Below, one piece after another: positions 1 through 6,388 of a stretch of 31,505 nucleotides of DNA. The stretch comes from a virus. The translations under genes and the position numbers were made by a program. The notes under the pieces are model-generated. The model did no database searches. It was given only the letters and a program-made list of their open reading frames with translations, and was not told the origin of the DNA. Where the stretch lies: positions 1 to 31,505 of IMG/VR virus record IMGVR_UViG_3300022562_000360, one strand, 5' to 3'. The stretch's first letter is position 1. The number at the start of each line of letters is the position of its first letter.

Positions 1-27
1 GCACGCAAGGGGGTGAGCGATGAGTGA
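1..27 (+). CDS. 3' end of an upstream small gene (partial)
   Basis: The first 27 bases read, in the frame of codons starting at position 1, as the C-terminus ARKGVSDE followed by TGA at 25-27. The same 27 bases recur exactly at 719-745, where they end a real small gene. I infer that the window opens at the end of a similar gene whose body lies outside. It overlaps the start codon of the next gene (ATG at 20). Nothing can be said about its function. Confidence 0.55.
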   Translation, partial: ARKGVSDE

Positions 28-337
28 TAGAGCAGAAATAGATGCGCTGCGTGGGTCTGCGCTGGATTGGGCGCACGTATTCGAACTGCCACACAGAGAT
101 AGTCTGCCTGGTGGCTTTTTATTTGGCGGGGGCAAACCAGCGCAGGCGCTGTTTGTGGATTGGTTCAACCCGTTTCATGTGCCCCCAGAAATACAAACAT
201 GGGACGAATGGGAATCTTGTCTGCGCGAGTTCATGGCGCAGAAGCGGTATGTCAAACCCGGATTCGACTACTGCCTCATAACTGGAACAGGGCGTGGATT
301 CGTGTTCAGAGCACAACGCAAGGGGGGTGAGCGATGA
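20..337 (+). CDS. hypothetical phage protein, 105 aa
   Basis: I do not recognise this protein. It is 105 residues, rich in aromatic residues and glycine, with no membrane segment or signal peptide; the middle contains a run of Trp/Phe/Pro (about residues 46-65) suggesting a small folded globular protein. The ATG at 20 follows a strong AAGGGGG Shine-Dalgarno about 6 bases upstream, which lies inside the junction repeat at 4-27. Its own 3' end carries another copy of that repeat, with six instead of five G, which changes the C-terminus to QRKGGER and makes the stop overlap the next ATG by four bases (ATGA). It is the first complete gene in a string of four short genes that are probably translated together. 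Confidence 0.7.
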   Translation: MSDRAEIDALRGSALDWAHVFELPHRDSLPGGFLFGGGKPAQALFVDWFNPFHVPPEIQTWDEWESCLREFMAQKRYVKPGFDYCLITGTGRGFVFRAQRKGGER

Positions 338-486
338 GTAGCCTACCGATCATGCACACGCCACAGTCGATCCGAGAGCGTATGCATAACGTCTCTTGCC
401 TGCACTGCTGTCGCAAGGTGAACGGCTGTTTTCGCCCATATGCGTGCCATTTGCGTATGCAGCGCAAGGGGGTGAGTGATGGCTGA
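334..486 (+). CDS. small cysteine-rich protein, 50 aa
   Basis: This very short gene (50 aa) starts at ATG 334, which overlaps the preceding stop as ATGA and has the repeat-borne AAGGGGGG Shine-Dalgarno. The protein has a CxxCC cluster (residues about 21-25) followed by further Cys residues and a His (…NGC…YACH…), an arrangement that could bind zinc; this is inference from spacing only. It ends in QRKGVSDG, nearly the same C-terminus as its neighbours because the last codons are the shared junction repeat. The next gene starts eight bases before its stop. No family is recognised. Confidence 0.6.
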   Translation: MSSLPIMHTPQSIRERMHNVSCLHCCRKVNGCFRPYACHLRMQRKGVSDG

Positions 487-745
487 TAGCGCCGTGATCG
501 AGACGTTCGAGCAAGCCGTAGCGTGGCTGCGACAGGAAGGCATGTATCACCACGATCTTGTCGTCAAAAACGGATGTACCCAGATTCTCGCAGTCCTCGA
601 ACGCGAGCACGAGGAGGCGGAGCGGCTTAGGGAAGCACTTGTGTCGATCACAGGGCTTTACAGCGACGGCGCGGGGGCGAAATCATTGAAAAACATCGCA
701 TCTGACGCACTCAGCGCAGCACGCAAGGGGGTGAGCGATGAGTGA
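479..745 (+). CDS. hypothetical phage protein, 88 aa
   Basis: Not recognised. It is 88 residues, largely helical by composition (…FEQAVAWLRQEG…, …EREHEEAERLREAL…), acidic in the middle, with no membrane segment. Charged heptad-like spacing at about residues 38-55 suggests a short coiled coil. I chose ATG 479 rather than the in-frame GTG at 476 because the Shine-Dalgarno AAGGGGG (from 465) is spaced properly to it and the other three repeats place the ATG at the same distance. It ends in ARKGVSDE, encoded by the junction repeat at 719-745 that is identical to bases 1-27. Its stop lies eight bases inside the next gene. Confidence 0.65.
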   Translation: MADSAVIETFEQAVAWLRQEGMYHHDLVVKNGCTQILAVLEREHEEAERLREALVSITGLYSDGAGAKSLKNIASDALSAARKGVSDE

Positions 746-872
746 CAAGAGAACCAGACGCAGCTGGGTTGACGTACTCGATGAATCGGTGAAGGCCAGG
801 ACAGTGCTGGTCATCATCTTGGCACTGCTTGGAGCGGGAATTCCATTCCTCCTCGAGCACCTACTGCGATAG
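738..872 (+). CDS. single-pass membrane microprotein, 44 aa
   Basis: This 44-residue protein starts at ATG 738, eight bases before the stop of the preceding gene, using the Shine-Dalgarno of the junction repeat. A charged N-terminus (Lys/Arg at 4-8) is followed by a hydrophobic stretch at about residues 22-40 rich in Val, Ile, Leu, Gly, then a short LLR tail. It should therefore insert as a single transmembrane helix. It is the only member of the string without a copy of the repeat at its 3' end, so it closes the series. A holin-like, superinfection or envelope role is possible, but nothing in the sequence decides this. Confidence 0.6.
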   Translation: MSDKRTRRSWVDVLDESVKARTVLVIILALLGAGIPFLLEHLLR

Positions 873-891
873 ATTCGATAACTGGATCGCT

Positions 892-950
892 TGCAGGGGG
901 ATGGTTACCGGCGAGTGGTGGCGTCGGGGAGGGTCAAGGGTGCCCCTGCA
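892..950 (+). other. inverted repeat in leader before the DUF2800 gene
   Basis: The 144-base spacer 873-1016 has no gene. TGCAGGGG at 892-899 is perfectly complementary to CCCCTGCA at 943-950, leaving a 43-base loop that is itself G-rich on one side. It could fold the mRNA leader or be an operator half-site pair. There is no U-run after it, so it is not a standard terminator, and no convincing -35/-10 pair is seen in the spacer. Confidence 0.3.
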
Positions 951-1016
951 GGATCGGTCCTTCCTTACCCTTGGCTCAACCACCACATCTTAACCTATCA
1001 GTCTGGAGGACTTCCC

Positions 1017-2198
1017 GTGAAGCATGCCCCGCTGTCTCCGTCGCAGGCGCACCGCTGGTTCAAGTGCCCTGCTTCCATCACCATGACCAAGGACATCGTT
1101 GAGGAGGAATCGGAGTACGCCAAGCTTGGCACTGATGCTCACTTGGTTGCAGCTGCTCGACTCCAGTACGAGATCTTCAGGAAGAAGATGCCGAAGAAGC
1201 TGCCTGTCCTTCCAGACGAGCACGCTGAAGCGGTCAAGGTTTACCTGGACTTTGCTGAGAAGTGCTTGAAGCGCCTGCAGAGTCACGACCCCACTGTCCT
1301 GATTGAGGAGCGGCTGGAAACGCCTGCAGTCATGAAGGAGATCTGGGGAACTGCCGACCTGGTTATCTTCACACCAAGCACCCTGGTGGTGATTGACCTG
1401 AAGACAGGCGTGGTGCCGGTTGAGGTGGTGGATAACCTCCAGCTGTCGATCTACGCTGCGCTAGCTCGAGCGCGCTACGGAATCCAGCCCGATACGATCG
1501 AGCTGCACCTGGTGCAACCTCGAGCGTACCACCCAGATGGACCAATCCGCAAGACCTTGCTGACAGGTGACGAGCTGGATGCTGTGTGGCAGGAGGTTCT
1601 CGTCATGGGACGCCTGGCGCTGTCCGATCACGGAGCGAAGATGTTCGCCTCTGGAAAGCACTGCCAGTTCTGCCCTGTCGGAGGGAGCTGCCGCACCAGG
1701 GCGCAGCAGTCGCTGATCGAGGACTTCACCGAGGCTGATCGCCAGGTTGAAGCCAACCTGATGTCTGACCGCGAGATGGGAGAGATGCTGAATCGAATCC
1801 ACCTGGTGGAGGAGATCATGGATCCCATCAAGAAGGAGGCCGAGAAGCGAGCCCTGTCAGGCAGGAAGATCTTCGACCACAAGCTGATCATGCGCGGCGG
1901 CAAGCGGTACTACGACAACCCTGAGGGGCTGATCAAGAAGCTTCGGAGGGCGAACATTGACGAGGACATCTGGCTGGAGAAGTCGCTGGTATCGTTCACC
2001 AAGCTGGAGAAGCTGCCCCAAGTGGCGAAATACATCCGGAAACATGTGAAGACGCCACCTGGCAAGCTGACCCTGGTGCCGGTCTCCGATCCTCATCCCG
2101 AGGCAGACCCGCAGTCCCGTGCCAAGCGAGACTTCGAGAACATCCCCCTTCCTGAGGCCCCACAGGTGGCCCCGAAGCGCTCGAGGAAGAAGAAGTGA
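1017..2198 (+). CDS. DUF2800-type PD-(D/E)XK nuclease with Cas4/AddB-like Fe-S cysteines
   Basis: A 393-residue protein of the DUF2800 family, phage relatives of the RecB/Cas4/AddB nucleases. Visible motifs: GTDAH at about 38-42 (the His of motif I), Glu at about 97-98, Asp114 in GTADLVIF, the DLK core (Asp127, Lys129), and the later QL..YA helix (Gln143). Cys17 plus Cys216-x2-Cys219-x5-Cys225 reproduce the four-cysteine layout that holds a 4Fe-4S cluster in AddB and Cas4. It probably processes DNA ends during replication or recombination. I chose GTG 1017 because CTGGAGGA sits six bases before it and the family homology begins there (KHAPLSPSQAHRWFKCPAS); an upstream in-frame start at 891 has no Shine-Dalgarno. 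It lies next to DUF2815 and polymerase genes, the usual company of this family. Confidence 0.85.
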   Translation: MKHAPLSPSQAHRWFKCPASITMTKDIVEEESEYAKLGTDAHLVAAARLQYEIFRKKMPKKLPVLPDEHAEAVKVYLDFAEKCLKRLQSHDPTVLIEERLETPAVMKEIWGTADLVIFTPSTLVVIDLKTGVVPVEVVDNLQLSIYAALARARYGIQPDTIELHLVQPRAYHPDGPIRKTLLTGDELDAVWQEVLVMGRLALSDHGAKMFASGKHCQFCPVGGSCRTRAQQSLIEDFTEADRQVEANLMSDREMGEMLNRIHLVEEIMDPIKKEAEKRALSGRKIFDHKLIMRGGKRYYDNPEGLIKKLRRANIDEDIWLEKSLVSFTKLEKLPQVAKYIRKHVKTPPGKLTLVPVSDPHPEADPQSRAKRDFENIPLPEAPQVAPKRSRKKK

Positions 2199-2446
2199 TT
2201 CTTATCTTGGCTGGAACCTATCGGGAGTACCTGGAGTTTCTCAGAGTCCACGGGGTGGGTGAGAGCTTTGCCCTCTATGTCCACCACCACAAGCAGGTGC
2301 ATGGGTACGGCCCCAACACCGTGATGATCTGCTGTGGCACCTGGTGGCTTCGCCCCAGCGTGTTTCTGAAGCAGGTGGAGCTGAGGGCTAAGTCGCAAGG
2401 CATGTGGATCCTTGCCGAAACTGTTTACCCCAGAGCAGTTGCTTAG
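2195..2446 (+). CDS. hypothetical phage protein, 83 aa
   Basis: Starts at GTG 2195, overlapping the nuclease stop as GTGA, with GAGGAAGAAG just upstream, so it is translationally coupled to that gene. The 83-residue product has a hydrophobic beta-like N-terminus (ILILAGTYREYLEFLR), a His-rich centre (YVHHHKQVHGYG) and a second hydrophobic strand with two Cys and two Trp (MICCGTWWLRP). The pattern of two hydrophobic strands with loops suggests a small alpha/beta domain, perhaps Rossmann-like. I do not recognise a family. Its stop codon is inside a perfect 9-bp hairpin (2438-2466). Confidence 0.6.
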   Translation: MILILAGTYREYLEFLRVHGVGESFALYVHHHKQVHGYGPNTVMICCGTWWLRPSVFLKQVELRAKSQGMWILAETVYPRAVA

Positions 2447-2466
2447 GAAAACTGAGTCTAAGCAAC
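2438..2466 (+). terminator. hairpin over stop codon, no U-tract
   Basis: GTTGCTTAG (2438-2446) pairs perfectly with CTAAGCAAC (2458-2466) across an 11-base loop, and the left arm includes the stop codon of the 83-aa gene. It is followed by CTAGCAAAAATTG rather than a T-run, so it may be a weak terminator, an mRNA 3'-end stabiliser or an operator. The remaining spacer to 2550 shows nothing else except a Shine-Dalgarno for the next gene. Confidence 0.4.
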
Positions 2467-2550
2467 CTAGCAAAAATTGTTTACGGACAGAGGGCCACAG
2501 ACCAGGATGCAAATCGTGCCTAGTGCACTTGATCACCAACCAAGAGGAAC

Positions 2551-3030
2551 ATGAACATGGCCAAGAATCAGCACTCCAAAGCGGCTCTCGACGCGATGTC
2601 GTCCAAGGAACTCGTCGAGATCTACAACGTCTATGCCCCCCGCCCCCTCAAGGGCTGGGACAAGGCGAAGAGCATCCTGGTCGAGCGGATCATCCAGCTC
2701 CAGATGCAATCCCCGGAAGATCCGGTTGCCCCGGCTCCGGAAGCTCCGAAGCGGACCCGCAAGGAGAAGGCTCCGAAAGAGCCGAGCGGTCCGTCCAAGT
2801 GGGAGCAGATGCTGGAAGCCCTGGACAAGCGTGGTCCGCTCACGGTTCAGGAACTGGCGGAAGCGATCGACTCGTCGGTCGGCTCTGTCGGGTGTTACCT
2901 GAACTACTTCCGGACTGGCAAGCGGGGCATCCCGGTAGCAGCGATCAGCAAGCAGAAGGTCGAGGATCGCGGGTACGTCTACAAGCTGGACGAGAAGCTC
3001 TCGACTGTGATGGCTCGCGTAGCCGACTGA
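2551..3030 (+). CDS. basic winged-helix-like DNA-binding protein, 159 aa
   Basis: 159 residues in three parts. The N-terminus (about 15-52, SSKELVEIYNVYAP… to ERIIQLQ) resembles the short 'ELV-YN' helical module found at the start of some DUF3489-type proteins. The middle (about 55-85) is a Pro/Ala/Lys/Arg-rich linker. The C-terminal part (about 86-150, WEQMLEAL…GPLTVQELAEAIDSSVGSV) looks like a winged helix-turn-helix. It may be a regulator or DNA-organising protein of the replication region; this is inference. AGAGG lies just before two possible starts, ATG 2551 and ATG 2557; the second has the better spacing, so the true protein may be two residues shorter. A strong terminator follows directly. 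Confidence 0.6.
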   Translation: MNMAKNQHSKAALDAMSSKELVEIYNVYAPRPLKGWDKAKSILVERIIQLQMQSPEDPVAPAPEAPKRTRKEKAPKEPSGPSKWEQMLEALDKRGPLTVQELAEAIDSSVGSVGCYLNYFRTGKRGIPVAAISKQKVEDRGYVYKLDEKLSTVMARVAD

Positions 3031-3046
3031 ACCTTCGGGGGAAGGT
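3031..3046 (+). other. short GGGG-loop hairpin
   Basis: ACCTTC (3031-3036) and GAAGGT (3041-3046) form a perfect six-pair stem with a GGGG loop, directly after the stop codon at 3030 and three bases before the terminator stem. It probably helps hold the 3' end of the transcript. Confidence 0.45.
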
Positions 3047-3048
3047 TT

Positions 3049-3089
3049 GAGGGGGGATGCACCTGGTGGTCGTCCCCCCTCTTTTTTTT
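3049..3089 (+). terminator. strong intrinsic terminator
   Basis: GAGGGGGGA (3049-3057) pairs perfectly with TCCCCCCTC (3073-3081) and is followed by eight T (3082-3089). This is a classic Rho-independent terminator and ends the transcript carrying the nuclease to winged-helix genes. The next gene therefore needs its own promoter in 3090-3170 or read-through; only a poor candidate (TTGTTC at 3112 with GCGATA at 3135) is seen. Confidence 0.85.
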
Positions 3090-3182
3090 CTTCTACTTCG
3101 GCAATCTTTTCTTGTTCGCAGGCATAAACAAATTGCGATAGGTTGCTCTGCGTCTACTTCAGACATCACTTGGAGGTTCTTG

Positions 3183-3464
3183 ATGGCGAAGCCCATCCGC
3201 ATGTTCGAATTCAAGGCTGGCAAAAAGCCCGCTGGAAAGTTCGCCGCACGCAGCTACTGCGAGACCTACGAGGTCGCCAAGAAGCTGGGTGGGTGGATTC
3301 CCGGTGAGAAGCTCGCTGCCGAAGCCGAGCGCCACTACGAGAAGCTGGAGATCAACCCGGTCTGCGTTCGGGCGAACGCGATCTCGGGGCTGGTCAAGTC
3401 CGGCGCTCTCGTCCGACGGGAGGTGAAAGCGGAAAAGCAATCCGCTCGCAAGAAAGCCGCCTAA
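3183..3464 (+). CDS. small basic DNA-binding-like protein, 93 aa
   Basis: 93 residues, Lys/Arg rich, with a conserved-looking core (YEVAKKLGGWIPGEKLAAEAERHYEKLEINPVCVRANAISGLVKSGALVRRE) that reads as a compact winged-helix: helices at about 25-50 and 57-72 followed by a 'SGALVRRE' wing. It resembles the C-terminal half of the 159-aa neighbour in layout, and both may be small replication-region regulators. ATG 3183 is chosen over the longer frame because TGGAGG lies six bases before it. It is flanked by terminators on both sides (3049-3089 and 3452-3483), so it appears to be a monocistronic unit, which suits an abundant or separately controlled protein. Confidence 0.6.
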   Translation: MAKPIRMFEFKAGKKPAGKFAARSYCETYEVAKKLGGWIPGEKLAAEAERHYEKLEINPVCVRANAISGLVKSGALVRREVKAEKQSARKKAA

Positions 3465-3483
3465 CCAGCGGCTTTCCCTTTTC
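3452..3483 (+). terminator. intrinsic terminator overlapping the stop codon
   Basis: GAAAGCCGC (3452-3460) pairs perfectly with GCGGCTTTC (3468-3476) over a seven-base loop that contains the TAA stop (3462-3464). CCTTTTCT follows. The stem uses the last codons of the 93-aa gene. Confidence 0.7.
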
Positions 3484-3525
3484 TGAGACCTGAAACCTGA
3501 AACCTGAAACCTGAGACATGAGAAC
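3484..3525 (+). repeat. six-unit 7-bp tandem repeat (TGAAACC-type)
   Basis: Units of seven bases run without interruption: TGAGACC, TGAAACC three times, TGAGACA, TGAGAAC. They fill the space between the terminator at 3452-3483 and the Shine-Dalgarno (ACGGAGA) of the DUF2815 gene. The function is unknown. The period of seven does not match the DNA helical turn. Confidence 0.8.
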
Positions 3526-3538
3526 GGAGAATTGAGCT

Positions 3539-4084
3539 ATGTCGAATCCCTCTGAAAAGATCATCACTGGGCCTTTCCTCGCCAGCTACGCGTGGGTCAT
3601 CCGCCCCCGCAAGGCAATGAACTCGGACGAGATGAAGTACCAGCTGACGATGATCTTCAGCAAGAAGAACAAGGCAACCATCGAAGCGATCGAGGCCGCC
3701 ATCCAGCGGGTGATCAAGGCGAAGTGGGGAACCAAGCCCCCGAAAGGCCTGAAGATCCCGCTTCGCGACGGGGACAAGGAGCGCGACGAGCCGTACTTCC
3801 AGAAGAGCATGTTCATGAACGCCACTGCTTCTCTGGAGTACAAGCCCGGTGTGGTCGACGCGGACATGACCCCGATCATCTCCACCGACCAGTTCTACTC
3901 TGGCTGCATCGCCAGGGCGACCGTCTCGCTTTTCGCCTTCGAGCAAGACCTCAGCAAGGGGGTTGGTTGTGGTCTCCACAACATTCAGAAGCTCGCAGAC
4001 GGAGAGCGCCTCGATGGCAACTCCTCCCCTGAGCAGGACTTCGAAGCCTTCGAGGGTGAAGTCGATCTGGATCAGCTGCGGTAA
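3539..4084 (+). CDS. DUF2815 family single-stranded DNA-binding protein
   Basis: A 181-residue protein matching the DUF2815 family from end to end: KIITGPFLASYAWVIRP at the start, then KYQLTMIF, the WGTKPPKGLKIPLRDGDKERDEPYF segment (about 62-88), YSGCIARATVSLFAF (about 122-136) and the C-terminal GVGCGLHNIQKLADGERLDG. Members are phage ssDNA-binding proteins with an OB-like fold. Here it would coat ssDNA at the replication fork. The acidic tail (SPEQDFEAFEGEVDLDQLR) is typical of SSBs that recruit partners. ATG 3539 has GGAGA about nine bases upstream. It lies between the DUF2800 nuclease and DNA polymerase genes, a conserved grouping in phages with this replication type. Confidence 0.88.
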   Translation: MSNPSEKIITGPFLASYAWVIRPRKAMNSDEMKYQLTMIFSKKNKATIEAIEAAIQRVIKAKWGTKPPKGLKIPLRDGDKERDEPYFQKSMFMNATASLEYKPGVVDADMTPIISTDQFYSGCIARATVSLFAFEQDLSKGVGCGLHNIQKLADGERLDGNSSPEQDFEAFEGEVDLDQLR

Positions 4085-4124
4085 CTAGTCCTGACTGGGT
4101 CGACTAGATCGAACTAGATCGACT
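4082..4124 (+). repeat. 10-bp tandem repeat, AACTAGATCG type, sense orientation
   Basis: Four to five degenerate 10-base units run from the DUF2815 stop to the next hairpin: AACTAGTCCT, GACTGGGTCG, ACTAGATCGA, ACTAGATCGA. The core CTAG recurs every ten bases. The same unit (AACTAGATCC) is found on the minus strand in the spacer at 24941-25060, again on the transcribed strand. Confidence 0.7.
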
Positions 4125-4172
4125 AGAAGGGAAGGGGCTGCCTGTGGTACCCTTCCCTTCTGTTTCCTTCTC
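4125..4172 (+). terminator. intrinsic terminator with 12-bp perfect stem
   Basis: AGAAGGGAAGGG (4125-4136) pairs perfectly with CCCTTCCCTTCT (4150-4161) across a 13-base loop, followed by GTTTCCTTCTCTT. The stem is strong and the T-rich tail moderate, so it should end or attenuate the ssb transcript before the polymerase gene. Confidence 0.7.
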
Positions 4173-4202
4173 TTGGCTACCTGTTTCTGGAGGACCCTGC
4201 CT

Positions 4203-6116
4203 GTGAGATCCTCTCGGCTTCACGTCGACATCGAAACCTTCTCGGAAGCTGATCTGGAATCTGTCGGGGCGTATGTCTACGCCAATCACCCCAGCACTGA
4301 GCTGCTGTGCGCCTGCTGGGCGATCGACGACGGACCGATCAAGACCATCCGCTATGGAGAGAGCATTGCTCCCTTGGTGCGAGACCTGAAGAAGGTCAGG
4401 GTGGTGGCGGCTCACAACGCCAGCTTCGAGCGGATTCTGCTGACTACCCTGTTCACCCAGATCGCGAAGCTGGAGCTGACGTGGGTCTGCACGGCCGCGA
4501 AAGCCGCCATGCACGCCCTTCCACGAAAGCTGGAGAAAGCAGCAGAGGAGCTGGCAACTGTCGAGCAGAAGGACATGGAGGGGCACAGGGTGATGCTCAA
4601 GCTGAGCAGTCCAAAGAAGCCCACGAAGAAGGACCCGCTCACGAGATACCTGCCAGCCACCCACCCTGCGGAATTCGATCGGCTGTACTCCTACTGCGGC
4701 CAGGACGTCAAGACAGAGCGAGCGATCGACGACGAGCTGCCGGACCTGCCCCAGCTCGAGCGAGAGATCTACTGGCTCGATCAGATCATCAATGACAGGG
4801 GAATCCGGTGCGACAGGGACCTGGTCAACCTGGTGCTGCAGGCGTGGGACCAGCACCTCAAGGTCATCAACGTCAAGTGTCAGAAGCTCTGCGGTCTCAA
4901 CGCCACTCAGGTAGGGGAGCTGACGAAGTACCTGGGGCTGACTGAGCTGACCAAGGCCTCGATCGAGGAGGCCCTCAGCCGCGAGGACTTGCCAAAGAAG
5001 CACCGCCGGATTCTTGAGCTGCGACAGGAAGCCAACAAGACGTCTGTTCGCAAGTTCGCTGCCATGAAGGCAGCCATGGGGTCTGCTGACCACCGACTCC
5101 GCGGGATGTTCCTCTACTTCGCGTCTATCACTGGGCGCTGGGGTGGCCGGATCGTGCAGCTCCACAACCTCCCGCGCAACACCGCCAAGGACTTCGACGA
5201 GGTAGTAGAGAAGATCGAGAGCGGGGAGATCAGCGGCGACCTGGCGCAGCAGCTGATCCGCCCGTCTCTGATCGCTGCCAAGAATCGTGAGCTGCTGGTT
5301 GGTGACTTCTCAGGGATTGAGTATCGAATCACCATGTGGCTAGTCAACTGCCTGAGAGCGCTGGAGGTCATCCGCTCTGGGAAGGATCTCTACGTCGTGA
5401 CCGCCATGGCAATCTACAAGGTCTCATACGAGAAGGTCGACGATGACAAGCGATTCACTGGCAAGCAAGCCGTCCTGGGGCTGGGATTCGGAATGGGGAT
5501 AGATCGCTTCATCGGGCAGTGCGCCTCGTACGGGGTCGAGATGGAGTATGAGCTAGCCAGCAGGACGGTGAAGGTGTACCGTGAGACCTACAAGGAAGTG
5601 GTCGATGGCTGGTATGAGCTGGAGCGTGCAGCGATCAACGCCATGCAGGGGAAGATGGATGGCAGGTACCACACCGCGTTCAACGGGAGAATCCGGTACT
5701 TCCGCCGCGGCAAGTTCCTGTACTGCCGCCTGCCCTCTGGCAGATTCATCGCATATCCCTTCCCCAAGCTGATCGACGACGAGACTCCCTGGGGCTCACC
5801 GATCAAGAAGCTGACCTACATCGGAATGGACAACATCACTCGCCAGCGGGGGAGAATCAGCACCTACGGCGGAAAGCTGTTCGAGAACGTGGTGCAGGGC
5901 ATTGCCCGCGATTTGCTTGCGCTCGCGATGCTTCGATCCGAGAAGAAGGGAATCCCAGTAGTCGCCCACGTGCATGACGAGATAGTTGCAGAAATTTTTC
6001 ACAAACAATTTACTGTGGGGGAGTTCGAGGACACAATGACAGAGGTCCCCGACTGGGCTGATGGCTTACCGGTAGGGGTCAAGGCCTTTTCCACACAGAG
6101 GTACACAAAGAGATGA
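4203..6116 (+). CDS. family A DNA polymerase with 3'-5' exonuclease
   Basis: The phage replicase, 637 residues. The N-terminal proofreading exonuclease shows DIET (Asp9, Glu11), AHNASFE (about 75-82) and YCGQD (about 168-172). The polymerase domain has motif A GDFSGIEYRI (about 367-376), motif B RFTGKQAVLGLGFG (about 417-430) and motif C HVHDE (about 588-592). There is no 5'-3' exonuclease domain, as usual for phage PolA. GTG 4203 is preceded by CTGGAGGA eight bases away, the same start signal as the DUF2800 gene; an upstream TTG at 4173 lies within the terminator tail and lacks a Shine-Dalgarno. Its stop overlaps the next gene as ATGA. If cytosine is modified in this phage, this enzyme must accept the altered dNTP. 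Confidence 0.95.
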   Translation: MRSSRLHVDIETFSEADLESVGAYVYANHPSTELLCACWAIDDGPIKTIRYGESIAPLVRDLKKVRVVAAHNASFERILLTTLFTQIAKLELTWVCTAAKAAMHALPRKLEKAAEELATVEQKDMEGHRVMLKLSSPKKPTKKDPLTRYLPATHPAEFDRLYSYCGQDVKTERAIDDELPDLPQLEREIYWLDQIINDRGIRCDRDLVNLVLQAWDQHLKVINVKCQKLCGLNATQVGELTKYLGLTELTKASIEEALSREDLPKKHRRILELRQEANKTSVRKFAAMKAAMGSADHRLRGMFLYFASITGRWGGRIVQLHNLPRNTAKDFDEVVEKIESGEISGDLAQQLIRPSLIAAKNRELLVGDFSGIEYRITMWLVNCLRALEVIRSGKDLYVVTAMAIYKVSYEKVDDDKRFTGKQAVLGLGFGMGIDRFIGQCASYGVEMEYELASRTVKVYRETYKEVVDGWYELERAAINAMQGKMDGRYHTAFNGRIRYFRRGKFLYCRLPSGRFIAYPFPKLIDDETPWGSPIKKLTYIGMDNITRQRGRISTYGGKLFENVVQGIARDLLALAMLRSEKKGIPVVAHVHDEIVAEIFHKQFTVGEFEDTMTEVPDWADGLPVGVKAFSTQRYTKR

Positions 6117-6388
6117 TGTCAATCCTGGATGCAATCAAGAAGATCAAGCTGCCTCCACAGGTAGAGGTGCTCGAGGGGTACACCCGAACTTGGATGATGC
6201 TCAACACCTACCTCCCGAAGCTGTCTGAGGAGCAGGTCCTTCAGCTCATGAAGGTGGAGCAGGTCAGAGACACTGGACCAAGGAAGCACATCCTGGTTCG
6301 GCTCCACCAGCGCTACAGTGCTCTTCGGTCCCAACGGGAAAAGAGCGAGCTGGGCATTGCCAAGGAGAGACCCAAGAAAAAGGCTTGA
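6113..6388 (+). CDS. hypothetical phage protein, 91 aa
   Basis: A 91-residue basic, helical protein coupled to the polymerase gene through an ATGA overlap at 6113. It contains a likely helical pair at about residues 36-75 (LSEEQVLQLMKVEQVRD… and HILVRLHQRYSALRSQREKSEL) and a Lys-rich tail (RPKKKA). The middle part resembles the small alpha-helical modules found next to phage polymerases, but I cannot assign a family. Its 3' end overlaps the frame of the VRR-NUC gene by up to 71 bases. Confidence 0.65.
   Translation: MMSILDAIKKIKLPPQVEVLEGYTRTWMMLNTYLPKLSEEQVLQLMKVEQVRDTGPRKHILVRLHQRYSALRSQREKSELGIAKERPKKKA

Noticed and set aside
3112-3140. Sigma70 promoter before the 93-aa gene (TTGTTC, GCGATA, 17-base spacer)
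   Set aside because: The -10 match is poor and there is no extended -10; logic suggests a promoter is needed here, but this sequence does not show one convincingly.
4104-5165. 353-codon open frame on the minus strand opposite the polymerase gene
   Set aside because: It is antisense to clear polymerase motifs, rich in Leu/Gln/Arg from reverse codons, and has no recognisable domain. A shadow ORF.
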